This document shows, piece after piece, positions 18,003-27,648 of a DNA stretch of 64,000 nt; positions within the stretch are counted from its first letter, which is position 1, and every line of letters begins with the position of its first letter. This stretch comes from RPQJ01 sp963732415 (lineage in GTDB: Bacteria; Pseudomonadota; Gammaproteobacteria; Steroidobacterales; Steroidobacteraceae), in contig CAVSZK010000019.1 of NCBI GenBank assembly GCA_963732415.1, positions 62,001 through 126,000 of the forward strand, given 5' to 3'. The notes under the pieces were generated by a model. It had not been told where the DNA came from. It was given only the letters and a program-made list of their open reading frames with translations, and searched no databases. A program made the translations under genes and the position numbers.

Positions 18003-19189
18003 TGCGGGTCGCGGTCCTCGGCAGTACCGGCAGCATCGGCATGAGCACGCTCGACGTGCTTGGGCGCCATGGCGACCGGTTCGAGGTCGCGGTGCTTGCG
18101 GCTGCATCGAACGACGCGCGGCTGCTGGAGCAATGCCGCGAGCACCGGCCGCGTGTTGCGGTACTGACGGATCCGGTCGCAGCCGCCAGGCTCGAGTCGG
18201 GGCTGCGCGCCGCGGGACTGGCAACCGAAGTGGCGTGCGGCGCTGCTGCGCTTGCAGAGGTCGCAGCCGCGTCCGATGTCGATTCGGTGATGGCAGCTAT
18301 CGTCGGTGCCGCGGGCCTGCCATCGACACTTGCAGCTGCGCGCGCTGGAAAGCGGGTGCTGCTTGCGAACAAGGAGTCGCTGGTGGTCGGCGGCGAGTTG
18401 CTGCTGGAGGCGGCGCGCAGCGGCGGGGCCACGCTGATCCCGATCGACAGCGAACACAACGCGATCTTCCAATGCCTGCCGGGCGGGCTGGAAGCTGGTC
18501 GCGCCGTGCGTGGAGTGCGCCGGGTGCTGCTGACTGCCTCGGGCGGGCCGTTCCTGCGCACGACCTGCGCAGAGCTTGCGCGCGTGACGCCGGAGCAGGC
18601 CTGCGCGCATCCGCGCTGGAAGATGGGCCGCAAGATCTCGGTCGATTCGGCCACGCTGATGAACAAGGGGCTCGAACTCATAGAGGCCTGCCTGCTGTTC
18701 GGGATGGAACCCGCGCAGGTGGATGTGGTCGTACACCCACAGAGCATCGTGCATTCACTGGTGGAGTACGTGGACGGTTCAATCCTGGCCCAGCTTGGCA
18801 ACCCGGACATGCGCACGCCGATCGCGCACGCACTCGGCTGGCCGGAAAGAATCGCCTCCGGTGTAGAATCGCTGGACCTGGTGGCTGCCGCGCGTCTCGA
18901 TTTCGAGGCCCCGGACCTGGGGCGGTTCCCGGCGCTCAGGCTTGCCCGCGAGGCGGCCGAGTCCGGTGGCACCAGTCCGGCGGTATTGAACGCCGCAAAC
19001 GAAGTGGCGGTCGCGGCATTCCTGGCCGGAGCGCTGGGTTTTGCGCAGATCCCGGAGCTCGTCGAGTCCGTGCTCGAGCGGCATGAACGGGAGTCGGTCA
19101 CAGGTCTGGATGTCGTGCTCGAGGCGGACCGCCGGGCGCGTGGGTATGCAGAGTCCCTGATCGTCGGGGCGGCGAGGTCTTGGGCATGA
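17999..19189 (+). CDS. dxr: 1-deoxy-D-xylulose 5-phosphate reductoisomerase
   Basis: First committed step of the MEP isoprenoid pathway, making 2-C-methylerythritol 4-phosphate with NADPH. N-terminal nucleotide site VLGSTGSIGMSTLDV, then LLANKESLVVGGELL, the metal/substrate region PIDSEHNAIFQCLPG, and KMGRKISVDSATLMNKGLE. Start is ATG 17999 (ATGA overlap with cdsA) or the next codon, ATG 18002. 396 residues. In E. coli dxr precedes uppS; here it follows cdsA. ispD and ispF of the same pathway lie about 19 kb downstream. Confidence 0.96.
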   Translation: MMRVAVLGSTGSIGMSTLDVLGRHGDRFEVAVLAAASNDARLLEQCREHRPRVAVLTDPVAAARLESGLRAAGLATEVACGAAALAEVAAASDVDSVMAAIVGAAGLPSTLAAARAGKRVLLANKESLVVGGELLLEAARSGGATLIPIDSEHNAIFQCLPGGLEAGRAVRGVRRVLLTASGGPFLRTTCAELARVTPEQACAHPRWKMGRKISVDSATLMNKGLELIEACLLFGMEPAQVDVVVHPQSIVHSLVEYVDGSILAQLGNPDMRTPIAHALGWPERIASGVESLDLVAAARLDFEAPDLGRFPALRLAREAAESGGTSPAVLNAANEVAVAAFLAGALGFAQIPELVESVLERHERESVTGLDVVLEADRRARGYAESLIVGAARSWA

Positions 19190-20547
19190 CGATACTGGGT
19201 TATCTGCTGGCGTTCCTGGTTTCGATCGGCATCCTGGTTGCCGTGCACGAGTACGGGCATTTCTGGATGGCGCGACGCGTCGGAATACGGGTGCTCCGCT
19301 TCTCGATCGGTTTCGGTCGGCCCCTATGGCGCCGCGTCGATTCCCATGGCACAGAGTTTGCAATTTCTGCAATTCCGTTAGGTGGTTACGTCAAACTTCT
19401 CGACGAGCGTGAAGGTCCGGTCGTCGAGGCTGAGCTCTCGTCGGCATACAACCGCAAGCCGGTCTGGCAGCGGATCCTGGTCCTGCTTGCCGGTCCTTTC
19501 GCCAACTTCCTGTTCGCCGTCGTCGCCTACTGGGTGTTGTTCGTGGCCGGGGTGCCGGCCCTGAAGCCGGTGCTCGGCGAAGTGACGCCGGATTCGGTGG
19601 CGGCTCGCGCAGGCCTGGTCGAAAACGACGAAATACTCGCGGTCGGCGGCCGCAAGACCGGGGGCCGCGAGGCTGTGATGCTCGCGATCCTCGACCGCCT
19701 GATGGAGGGCGGGGCGATCGACCTTGAAGTCCGCTCGCCCGCGGGTGATACGCGCACCGCACGGTTACCCATCGAGGGCAGCACGCTGGCGCTGACGGAG
19801 CCCGGTGCCCTGCTGCCTGGGCTGGGATTCGAATTCTGGTTCCCGGACGTGCCGGCGCGCGTCGGAACGATAGTCGAAGGCAGTCCGGCCGGGCGCGCCG
19901 GCCTGCAGGTCGGTGACCTGATCGTCGCGGTCGATGGAACGCCGGTCGCGGATTTCATCGCCCTGGTGAACCTGGTGCAGCCGGCGGCGGGGAAGACGCT
20001 GCAGCTCACGGTGCAGCGCGCGGGGGAGCAGATCGTGTTGCCGGTCGAGGTGCAGGCCGAACGCGATGGCGCGCGGCTGATCGGCCGGATTGGTGTGCAG
20101 CCGGCGGCTCCGGCCCCCGTGCCCGATGACATGCGCACCCGCGAACGCTACGGCGTGTTCGCGTCGGTCGGTAAGGCGGTGGGCAAGACATGGGACATGT
20201 CGGCGCTGACCGTGCGCCTGCTGTGGAACGTTGCGACCGGCGACGTGTCGGCCAAGAACCTGAGCGGCCCGATCAACATCGCGGAATACGCCGGTTTCTC
20301 GGCGCGACAGGGCATACTTGCGTTCCTGTCCTTCCTTGCCATCGTTAGCGTGAGCCTCTTCGTGCTGAATCTGCTGCCCATTCCCATCCTCGACGGTGGC
20401 CAGATCGTCTACCAGGTTGCCGAGCTGGCCAATGGCCGGCCGCTGTCCGAGCGCACACAGGCTGTGGGCCAGCAGATCGGAATCGCTCTGCTCCTGCTGC
20501 TGATGAGTTTCGCCTTCTACAACGATATTTCGCGCTTGTTCAGCTGA
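19186..20547 (+). CDS. rseP: Site-2 protease RseP
   Basis: Intramembrane zinc protease that cuts RseA after DegS, releasing sigma-E. The HEYGH motif (H21, E22, H25) lies in the first membrane span, two PDZ domains occupy the periplasmic middle (from about PVLGEVTPDSVAARAGL and VGTIVEGSPAGRAGLQ), and the third zinc ligand is in the last part, LLPIPILDGGQ. ATG 19186 (ATGA overlap with dxr) has GCGAGG upstream; the TTG at 19180 is less likely. 453 residues. Its targets rpoE and rseA are at 55.6-56.9 kb. Confidence 0.95.
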   Translation: MTILGYLLAFLVSIGILVAVHEYGHFWMARRVGIRVLRFSIGFGRPLWRRVDSHGTEFAISAIPLGGYVKLLDEREGPVVEAELSSAYNRKPVWQRILVLLAGPFANFLFAVVAYWVLFVAGVPALKPVLGEVTPDSVAARAGLVENDEILAVGGRKTGGREAVMLAILDRLMEGGAIDLEVRSPAGDTRTARLPIEGSTLALTEPGALLPGLGFEFWFPDVPARVGTIVEGSPAGRAGLQVGDLIVAVDGTPVADFIALVNLVQPAAGKTLQLTVQRAGEQIVLPVEVQAERDGARLIGRIGVQPAAPAPVPDDMRTRERYGVFASVGKAVGKTWDMSALTVRLLWNVATGDVSAKNLSGPINIAEYAGFSARQGILAFLSFLAIVSVSLFVLNLLPIPILDGGQIVYQVAELANGRPLSERTQAVGQQIGIALLLLLMSFAFYNDISRLFS

Positions 20548-20557
20548 GCCGTCCGCC

Positions 20558-22969
20558 ATGCGATTCAAATACATGGCCGCGTTGCCGGCCCTGCTCGCCG
20601 TACCTGCCGTGTTCGCCCAGGCCAACATGGGCGATTTCACGGTCGGCGAGATCAAGGTCGAGGGGCTGCAGCGCATCAGTGAAGGCACGGTCTTCAATTA
20701 CCTGCCGGTCAACATCGGCGACCGGATGGACGCGCAGCGTGTCGAGGAGTCGCTGCGTGCGCTGTACGCGACGGGCTTCTTCAAGGACGTCGAGTTGCGC
20801 CGCGACGGCGGGACGCTGATCGTCATCGTCAAGGAACGGCCCTCGATCGAGAGCTTCACGATCACCGGCAACAAGGACATCAAGACGCCGGATCTCGAGA
20901 AGTCGCTGCGCAACGTCGGTCTCGCCAAGGGCAGGGTATTCAACCAGTCCACGCTCGACGAGGTGGACCGCTTCCTGACCGACCAGTACTACTCCCGCGG
21001 CAAATACGGCGTCAAGGTGGACACGAAAGTCACCGATATGCCGAACAACCAGGTCAGCATCGCGATCGACGTCAAGGAAGGAAAGCGCTCGCGGATCCAG
21101 CAGATCAACATCGTCGGCAACGAGGCTTTCAGCGAAGAGGTGCTTCGGGAGCAGTTCAAGCTCAGGACGCCGAACTGGCTGTCGTGGTACCGGCAGGACG
21201 ATAAGTATTCCCGCGAGGAACTCTCCGGCGACATCGAGAGCCTCAAGTCCTACTACCTCGACCGCGGTTACGCCGACTTCGAAGTCGAGACCTCGCAGGT
21301 TGCCATCGCCCCCGACAAGGAAGACATCTTCATCACGCTGAACGTGCGCGAGGGCGACGTCTACCGTGTCTCCGACGTGAAGATCGCGGGAGACCTGGTC
21401 GTGCCCGAACAGGACCTGCGGGCGATGGTGCAGGTACGAAAAGGCGACATCTACTCGCGCAGGTACATCACCGCGACGACCGAACTGATGGCGCTGCGCC
21501 TCGGCCAGGACGGCTACGCATTCGCCAAGATCGACCCGGTACCGCAGGAAAACCCCGAAACGAAGGAGATCGCAATCACCTTCCTCGTACAGCCGGGCAG
21601 TCGGGCCTACGTGCGGCACATCAATTTCGAGGGTTCGACGGGCATCAACGACGACGTTCTGCGCCGCGAAATGCGGCAGATGGAGGGTGGCTACCTGTCA
21701 AACGCCGCGGTGGAGCGCTCCAAGCAGCGCCTGCAGCGGCTGCCGTTCGTCGAGAAGGTCGATGTCGAGACGATCCCGGTTCCAGGCACGCCGGACCTGG
21801 TGGACGTGGAGTTCCAGGTCAAGGAGGGCCTGCCCGGGCAGTTCAGCGGTGGCATCGGCTACTCGCAGTCACAGTCCGTCATGCTGAACGGCAGCTTCGT
21901 GCACAGCAACTTCCTGGGCACGGGAAACCGCGTCGCCGCGGAACTGAATGCCGGCCGCTACAGCCAGGTCTACAGCATCTCGCACACCGATCCCTACGTG
22001 ACGGTGGACGGCGTGTCTCGCACGGTCTCGGCGAGCTACCGAACCTACAGCCAGTACACCAGTTCTTCGTCGCAGTTCGACACCACCACCGGGGCGATCG
22101 GCCTGGACTACGGCTGGCCTCTGTCGGAGTTCCAGTCGATGCGCGCCGGTCTCTCCGCGCAGCACTCCGACCTGTTCACGGACCCCAACCAGAGCGCGCT
22201 GCAGTCGCTGCAGTGGGTGCGCAACAACGGCAAGCCCTACACACGCACGTCCAGTGTCGGCATACCGCCGATCCAGTACACGTACTTCGGGACCAAGTTC
22301 GACACATTCCCGCTGTCGGTCGGCTGGGGATACGACTCGCGCAACAGGGCGATCTTCGCCACCAGTGGCGCACGCCACCTGGTAAATGCCTCGTATACGG
22401 TTCCCGGCAGCGACGTAGAGTTCTACTCGATCACCTACGACTACCTGCAGTTCCTGCCGCTGACCCGCTGGTTCACGCTGATGAACAACTTCGAGGCAGG
22501 GTACGCGGCGCCGCTCGGGTCGACGACTGCGATCCCGCCTTACCGCAATTTCTTCGCCGGCGGCGCCGAGAGCGTGCGTGGCTACCGGGCCAGCACGCTC
22601 GGACCGAAGGACACCTTCGGCAACCCCTATGGCGGCAACATCAAGCTGACGAACCAGTTCGAGCTGCTGCTGCCGATGCCCGAGAAGTTCAGCGGCTCGA
22701 CGCGAGCCAGCCTGTTCTTCGACGGCGGCTACGTGTTTTCGAGCGACAATGTGACGTTCCTTGCCCCGGACAACATCACGCCCGTGGAATACAAGTTCAG
22801 TTTTGATAAGCTACGCTATTCGACCGGCGTGGCCGTCCAGTGGCTGGCTCCGATGGGCGTGTTCCGTTTCAGTTACGCTTTCGCGTTGAACCCCCAGAAG
22901 CAGATCTACAATGAGCAGTACAAGGACGAGACCGAAGGTTTCCAGTTCTCCATCGGACAGGCATTTTGA
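20558..22969 (+). CDS. bamA: Outer-membrane protein assembly factor BamA
   Basis: Central component of the Bam machine that folds beta-barrels into the outer membrane. Signal peptide MRFKYMAALPALLAVPAVFA, then five POTRA domains (first from FTVGEIKVEGLQRIS), then a C-terminal 16-strand barrel with the conserved VRGYRASTLGPKD (loop 6, VRGF/Y motif) and a terminal Phe. 803 residues, close to E. coli (810). It starts 10 bp after rseP and is followed 13 bp later by skp, the standard order. Confidence 0.97.
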   Translation: MRFKYMAALPALLAVPAVFAQANMGDFTVGEIKVEGLQRISEGTVFNYLPVNIGDRMDAQRVEESLRALYATGFFKDVELRRDGGTLIVIVKERPSIESFTITGNKDIKTPDLEKSLRNVGLAKGRVFNQSTLDEVDRFLTDQYYSRGKYGVKVDTKVTDMPNNQVSIAIDVKEGKRSRIQQINIVGNEAFSEEVLREQFKLRTPNWLSWYRQDDKYSREELSGDIESLKSYYLDRGYADFEVETSQVAIAPDKEDIFITLNVREGDVYRVSDVKIAGDLVVPEQDLRAMVQVRKGDIYSRRYITATTELMALRLGQDGYAFAKIDPVPQENPETKEIAITFLVQPGSRAYVRHINFEGSTGINDDVLRREMRQMEGGYLSNAAVERSKQRLQRLPFVEKVDVETIPVPGTPDLVDVEFQVKEGLPGQFSGGIGYSQSQSVMLNGSFVHSNFLGTGNRVAAELNAGRYSQVYSISHTDPYVTVDGVSRTVSASYRTYSQYTSSSSQFDTTTGAIGLDYGWPLSEFQSMRAGLSAQHSDLFTDPNQSALQSLQWVRNNGKPYTRTSSVGIPPIQYTYFGTKFDTFPLSVGWGYDSRNRAIFATSGARHLVNASYTVPGSDVEFYSITYDYLQFLPLTRWFTLMNNFEAGYAAPLGSTTAIPPYRNFFAGGAESVRGYRASTLGPKDTFGNPYGGNIKLTNQFELLLPMPEKFSGSTRASLFFDGGYVFSSDNVTFLAPDNITPVEYKFSFDKLRYSTGVAVQWLAPMGVFRFSYAFALNPQKQIYNEQYKDETEGFQFSIGQAF

Positions 22970-22982
22970 GGAATACGGCTCC

Positions 22983-23510
22983 ATGAGCATCAAGAAAGTA
23001 ACCCTTGCCCTGGTAACGATCGCCGCGAGCGCCGCGCCCTTCGGGGCCGCCATGGCGGAGACCAAGGTGGGGGTGGTCAACGTGACGCGGCTCCTGCAGG
23101 AGTCACCCCAGGCCCAGGCTGCGTCGCAGGCGCTGGAAAACGAATTCGCCGGACGACGCCGCGAGCTCGAGAGCGCCCAGAAGGACCTCAAGGCGAAGGA
23201 AGACAAGCTGCAGAAGGACGGCGCCGTCATGGCGGCCAACGAGCGCGCGAACTCCGAGAAAATGATTCGAGACGGGCAGCGTGAACTCGCCCGCAAGCAG
23301 AACGAATTCATGGAAGACCTGAACGTGCGCCGCAACGAGGCGCTCGGGCAGTTGCAGCGCAGCGTACTGCAGGAAGTCCAGGCCTATGCGAAGACGGCCG
23401 GACTGGACGTGGTAGTCGCCGATGCGCTCTATGCGAGCCCGTCGGTGGATATCACCGGCCAGGTGCTCACTGCGCTGCAGGCGCGCAAGGGCGCCCCGAG
23501 CAAGCCCTGA
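22983..23510 (+). CDS. skp: Periplasmic chaperone Skp (OmpH)
   Basis: Trimeric periplasmic holdase that escorts unfolded outer-membrane proteins to BamA. Signal peptide ending at GAAMA (about residue 22), then TKVGVVNVTRLLQESPQAQ, and a long charged helical hairpin (ELESAQKDLKAKEDKLQKDG). 175 residues, slightly longer than E. coli. ATG 22983 chosen because it precedes the signal peptide; an open frame continues further upstream into bamA. Confidence 0.93.
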   Translation: MSIKKVTLALVTIAASAAPFGAAMAETKVGVVNVTRLLQESPQAQAASQALENEFAGRRRELESAQKDLKAKEDKLQKDGAVMAANERANSEKMIRDGQRELARKQNEFMEDLNVRRNEALGQLQRSVLQEVQAYAKTAGLDVVVADALYASPSVDITGQVLTALQARKGAPSKP

Positions 23511-23532
23511 GCCGGCGGCAAGGGGCGCGGCC

Positions 23533-24573
23533 ATGCCAGCGCGGCTCGCCGACCTGGCAGTCCGCTTCGGCTGCGAGCTGCGCGGCGACCCGGATGCTCT
23601 CGTAGAGCGCGTCGCGCCGCTGCAGGACGCCGGCCCGGGCTCAATCTCGTTCCTCGCCAATCCGCGCTACCGCCGCCACCTCCCGCATACGCGGGCGACA
23701 GCGGTCGTCATCGATGCCGCATCGGCGGCGGAGTGCCCCGGCAACGTACTGGTGGCACAGAATCCTTATGCCACCTACGCCAGGATCGCACAGCTCCTCT
23801 ACCCGGAGCAGGCCGTCGCGGCCGGGCGTCATCCGAGTTCCATCGTCGAGCCGGGCGCCGATGTAGATCCGACGGCCTGGATCGGGCCGAATGCCTTCGT
23901 CGCGCGCGGTGCCCGCGTGGGCAGGCGAGTGAGCATCGGCCCGGGGTCGATCGTGCTCCAGGACGTAGAGATTGGCGATGACACGCAGCTCGTTGGGCGG
24001 GTCACGCTGTGCGGGGGCGTCCGCATCGGGGCGCGCTGCATCCTGCAGCCGGGCTGCGTGATCGGCGCGGATGGGTTCGGTCACGCGCCCGACGTCGGGG
24101 GGTACGTCAAGATCCCTCAGGTCGGCAATGTGGTGGTCGGCAACGACGTCGAGGTCGGCAGCAATTCCACCATCGACCGCGCCGCGATTGGCAGCACGGT
24201 GATCGAGGACGGCGTCAAGATCGACAACCTGGTGCAGGTCGCGCACAACGTCCGCATCGGCGCGCACACCGTGATCGCGGCCTGTGTCGGCATCTCCGGC
24301 AGCACCACCATCGGGAAGCGCTGCATGCTCGGCGGAATGGTCGGAATCGCGGGCCACCTCGATATCTGCGACGATGTGGGGCTCAGCGGCCGCACGACGG
24401 TTTTCAAGTCGATCAGCAAGCCCGGCGTGTATTCCAGTTCGTTGTGGGCCGACGAGGCGAAGCACTTTCACCGCAATGCCTTGCGGTTCAACAGGCTCGA
24501 GGAGCTCGCGCGCCGGGTTCGCCGCCTGGAGGGTGGCAGTGACTCGAGCAGGGAGGGCGACGAAAATGACTGA
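23533..24573 (+). CDS. lpxD: UDP-3-O-acyl-glucosamine N-acyltransferase
   Basis: Adds the second R-3-hydroxyacyl chain in lipid A synthesis. The N-terminal uridine-binding domain (LGSISF-type GSISFLANPRYRRHL) is followed by hexapeptide beta-helix repeats with catalytic His in DNLVQVAHNVRIGAHT, and a C-terminal helix (FNRLEELARRVRRLE). 346 residues from ATG 23533. It overlaps fabZ by 8 bp. Confidence 0.95.
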   Translation: MPARLADLAVRFGCELRGDPDALVERVAPLQDAGPGSISFLANPRYRRHLPHTRATAVVIDAASAAECPGNVLVAQNPYATYARIAQLLYPEQAVAAGRHPSSIVEPGADVDPTAWIGPNAFVARGARVGRRVSIGPGSIVLQDVEIGDDTQLVGRVTLCGGVRIGARCILQPGCVIGADGFGHAPDVGGYVKIPQVGNVVVGNDVEVGSNSTIDRAAIGSTVIEDGVKIDNLVQVAHNVRIGAHTVIAACVGISGSTTIGKRCMLGGMVGIAGHLDICDDVGLSGRTTVFKSISKPGVYSSSLWADEAKHFHRNALRFNRLEELARRVRRLEGGSDSSREGDEND

Positions 24574-25012
24574 GTCCAGCGGATTCGACATAGCAGAGGT
24601 GATGCGGCGCCTGCCGCACCGTTATCCGTTCCTGATGGTGGACAGGGTCCTGGAGTGCGTGTCCGGAGAGAGGATCGTCGCGCTGAAGAACGTCACGATG
24701 AACGAGGAATTCTTCGTCGGACACTTCCCCGGGCGCCCGGTGATGCCCGGCGTACTGATCCTCGAGGCGATGGCGCAGGCCGCAGGCATCCTCACGTTCT
24801 TCACCGCCAACGTCTACCCGGACGAGTCCATCCATTTCTATTTCGCGGGCATCGACAAGGCGCGATTCCGGCGCCCCGTCGTCCCTGGTGACCAGGTGAA
24901 GCTGACCGCGGTCCTCGAACGCAAGATCCGAATGATCTGGAAATACTCCACCTCGGCCACGGTGGACGGCGTCGAGGTCGCCCGTGCCGATATGCTGGTC
25001 CACTCGGGCTGA
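24566..25012 (+). CDS. fabZ: 3-hydroxyacyl-ACP dehydratase FabZ
   Basis: Dehydrates 3-hydroxyacyl-ACP in fatty acid elongation and so competes with LpxA/LpxD for the same substrate pool. Hot-dog fold with LPHRYPFLMVDRV at the N-terminus and the active-site His (H53) and Glu (E67) in GHFPGRPVMPGVLILEAMA. 148 residues. The ATG lies inside the last codons of lpxD, so the two are coupled. Confidence 0.96.
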   Translation: MTESSGFDIAEVMRRLPHRYPFLMVDRVLECVSGERIVALKNVTMNEEFFVGHFPGRPVMPGVLILEAMAQAAGILTFFTANVYPDESIHFYFAGIDKARFRRPVVPGDQVKLTAVLERKIRMIWKYSTSATVDGVEVARADMLVHSG

Positions 25013-25042
25013 GCGCCAGTGTCAGCGACCGAAATGCAGCGA

Positions 25043-25822
25043 ATGTCAACGTCGATCCACCCGACCGCCGTGATTGCGCCGGACGCGGAACTCGCGCCGG
25101 ACGTCGTGGTCGGCGCCTACACCGTGATAGGCCCGGGCGTCAGCATCGGGCGCGGCACGATCGTCGGGCCGCATGTCGTCATCGAGGGGCCGACACGAAT
25201 CGGCGAGGGGAACCACATCTTCCAGTTCGCCTCGGTCGGCGCCGACCCGCAGGACATGAAGTATCGCGGCGAGCCGACCCGGCTCGAGATCGGCGACCGC
25301 AACACGATCCGCGAGTGCGTGACTATCCACCGCGGGACGGTGCAGGACGAGGGCATCACGCGGATCGGCAGCGACAACCTGTTCATGTCATGCACGCATG
25401 TCGCGCACGACTGCATCGTCGGCAGCCACTGCGTGCTCGCGAACCACGCATCGCTTGCGGGCCACGTTCACCTGGCGGACTGGGTCATCCTCGGAGGCTT
25501 CTCCGGCGTCCACCAGTTCGTACAGGTCGGCGCGCACGCCTTCATCGCGAACAACGCCGCAGTGACGCTCGACGTGCCGCCCTACGTGATGGCAGTCGGG
25601 CAACCGGCGGCCGCGCACAGCGTCAATGCAGAGGGAATCAAGCGGCGTGGTTTCGGGCCCGAGCAGGTGCGTAATATCCGCGCGGCATTCCGTTTGCTGT
25701 ATCGATCCGGACTGAAGCTCAGCGAAGCTTCGGAGCGCCTCACCGCACTGGCCGAGGAACAGCCGGAGTTACGCGCGCTCGCGGAGTTCCTGCCGCGGGC
25801 CACGCGCGGCATCGTCCGCTGA
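25043..25822 (+). CDS. lpxA: UDP-N-acetylglucosamine acyltransferase
   Basis: First step of lipid A synthesis: moves R-3-hydroxyacyl from ACP to UDP-GlcNAc. Left-handed beta-helix of hexapeptide repeats, with the catalytic His in CTHVAHDCIVG and substrate-binding ANHASLAGHV and GFSGVHQFVQVG. ATG 25043 gives MSTSIHPTAVI, matching the family start (259 residues). GTG 25019 and ATG 25034 are also in frame with equally weak ribosome sites. Confidence 0.95.
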   Translation: MSTSIHPTAVIAPDAELAPDVVVGAYTVIGPGVSIGRGTIVGPHVVIEGPTRIGEGNHIFQFASVGADPQDMKYRGEPTRLEIGDRNTIRECVTIHRGTVQDEGITRIGSDNLFMSCTHVAHDCIVGSHCVLANHASLAGHVHLADWVILGGFSGVHQFVQVGAHAFIANNAAVTLDVPPYVMAVGQPAAAHSVNAEGIKRRGFGPEQVRNIRAAFRLLYRSGLKLSEASERLTALAEEQPELRALAEFLPRATRGIVR

Positions 25823-25838
25823 TCGGGGTTGCCGGCTC

Positions 25839-27011
25839 GTGAATGCGGCCGTACAGGCGGGATCGTTCGGACTCGTCGCCGGCGAGGCGTCGGGCGACAA
25901 CCTCGGCGGCCCGCTGGTCGAGGCCCTTGCCGTCCGCGCGCCGGGCTCGCGGTTCTACGGCATCGCAGGGCCACGCATGGTGGCCGCGGGTTGCGAGGCC
26001 TGGCACCAGTCCGACGAACTCGCGGTCATGGGTCTCGCGGAAATCGTGCGCCACCTGCCGCGCCTGCTGCGGCTGCGGCGCGCACTCATCGACCGCCTGC
26101 TTGCGGCGGCGCCGGATGCGTATGTCGGTATCGATTCGCCCGAGTTCAACCTGCGGATTGCGAAGATGCTCAAGTCCCGGGGCGTGCCGACTGTCCAGTA
26201 TGTGAGTCCGCAGGTGTGGGCCTGGCGACAGGGCAGGGTTCGCACCATCGGGAACGCAGTGGACCTGGTGCTCTGCCTGCTGCCGTTCGAGGCAGATTTC
26301 TACCGGGTCCACGGTGTGCGCGCGGAGTTCGTCGGCCACCCGCTCGCCGATCGCATTCCGCTGCAAAGCGACCGCCCTGCCGCGCGCGCCGCACTTGGAA
26401 TCGGCGAAGGCGGTTCAGTCGTCGCGGTCCTGCCTGGCAGCCGCCGAGCGGAAGTCGGACGCCTCGGCCCGCCATTCGCCGCGACCATCGCCTGGCTCGC
26501 ATCGCGTCGGCCCGACATCCGGTTCGTGGCCGCGATGGCCGGCCACGCCGCGCGACAGTCGTTCACAGACAGCCTTGCCATGCACGCGCCCGACGTCGAG
26601 GTCAGCGTCGTCGACGGCCGTGCGCAGGAATGCCTGGCCGCGAGCGATGCAGTACTGCTTGCCTCGGGTACCGCAACGCTGGAGGCGACGCTGGTCAAGC
26701 GACCGATGGTGGTCGCCTACCGGGTCGCGCCCCTGACCAACTGGATCCTGCGCGGGCTCAAGCTCGTGAAGACCCAGTATTTCTCGCAGCCGAACCTGCT
26801 CGGGGGGAGGGCCCTGGTGCCGGAGTTCTACCAGGCGCAGGTTCGGCCGGAGGTGCTGGGTCCTGCGGTGCTGCAGCAGCTCGAACGGCCTGACCTGCAG
26901 GAACTTACCGACGCATTCAGCGACATACACGTCGCGCTGCGCCGCGAGGCCAGCGCCCGCGCCGCCGATGCGATCCTGGACCTCGTCGCGGGTCGACGTA
27001 CGCCGACATGA
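25839..27011 (+). CDS. lpxB: Lipid A disaccharide synthase
   Basis: Glycosyltransferase (GT19) joining UDP-2,3-diacylglucosamine and lipid X at the inner membrane. Conserved VAGEASGDNLGG at residues about 12-23, then YVSPQVWAWRQGR and LPGSRRAEV, with PNLLGGRALVPEF near the end. 390 residues from a GTG start. It overlaps rnhB by 4 bp (ATGA). Confidence 0.95.
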   Translation: MNAAVQAGSFGLVAGEASGDNLGGPLVEALAVRAPGSRFYGIAGPRMVAAGCEAWHQSDELAVMGLAEIVRHLPRLLRLRRALIDRLLAAAPDAYVGIDSPEFNLRIAKMLKSRGVPTVQYVSPQVWAWRQGRVRTIGNAVDLVLCLLPFEADFYRVHGVRAEFVGHPLADRIPLQSDRPAARAALGIGEGGSVVAVLPGSRRAEVGRLGPPFAATIAWLASRRPDIRFVAAMAGHAARQSFTDSLAMHAPDVEVSVVDGRAQECLAASDAVLLASGTATLEATLVKRPMVVAYRVAPLTNWILRGLKLVKTQYFSQPNLLGGRALVPEFYQAQVRPEVLGPAVLQQLERPDLQELTDAFSDIHVALRREASARAADAILDLVAGRRTPT

Positions 27012-27637
27012 ACGGCCGCCAGCACCCGGAGCAGGCCGGATTTGACTGGCGCAGGCCCGGGTTGAGCGCGGGAGTGGATGAGGCGGGGCGCGGCCCGCTT
27101 GCAGGCCCGGTGGTCGCGGCCGCCGTGATTCTCGATCCGTCCCGCCCGATCGACGGGCTGGCGGACTCCAAGGCCTTGTTGCCCGCCCGCCGCGAGGCGC
27201 TCGCGCCGCTGATCCGCGCCCAGAGCCTGTCCTGGGGGCTGGGCTGGGCAGACGCATCGGAAATCGATGCGCTCAACATCCTCCAGGCCACGATGCTGGC
27301 CATGCGGCGCGCGCTGCTTGCGCTGCACCTGCCGCCGTCCCACGTCGTCGTGGACGGCAATCGCTGTCCCGACCTGCGCGGGCTCGGCTTCGAGTGCACC
27401 GGCGAGGCGGTGGTGAAAGGTGATGCGAAGGTCGCCAGCATCAGCGCCGCTTCGATCATCGCCAAGGTCGCGCGAGACGAGTTCATGCGCGGACTCGACG
27501 GCGAATACCCGGGCTATGGCTTTGCGGTGCACAAGGGCTATCCGACCGCGGCGCACATCGCGGCTCTGCGGCGGCTCGGGCCTTCGGCGGTGCACCGTCG
27601 CAGCTTCGGCCCGGTACAATCCTGCGATCCTTGCTGA
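27008..27637 (+). CDS. rnhB: Ribonuclease HII
   Basis: Removes ribonucleotides from DNA and RNA primers. The catalytic DE pair is in SAGVDEAGRGPLAGPVVAAA; other blocks are ADSKALLPARR and the Asp in VVDGNRCPDL, followed by KGDAKVASISAASIIAKVAR. 209 residues. Its ATG overlaps the lpxB stop, and its own stop is 12 bp before the dnaE ATG. Confidence 0.96.
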   Translation: MNGRQHPEQAGFDWRRPGLSAGVDEAGRGPLAGPVVAAAVILDPSRPIDGLADSKALLPARREALAPLIRAQSLSWGLGWADASEIDALNILQATMLAMRRALLALHLPPSHVVVDGNRCPDLRGLGFECTGEAVVKGDAKVASISAASIIAKVARDEFMRGLDGEYPGYGFAVHKGYPTAAHIAALRRLGPSAVHRRSFGPVQSCDPC

Positions 27638-27648
27638 CGCGACCCGAC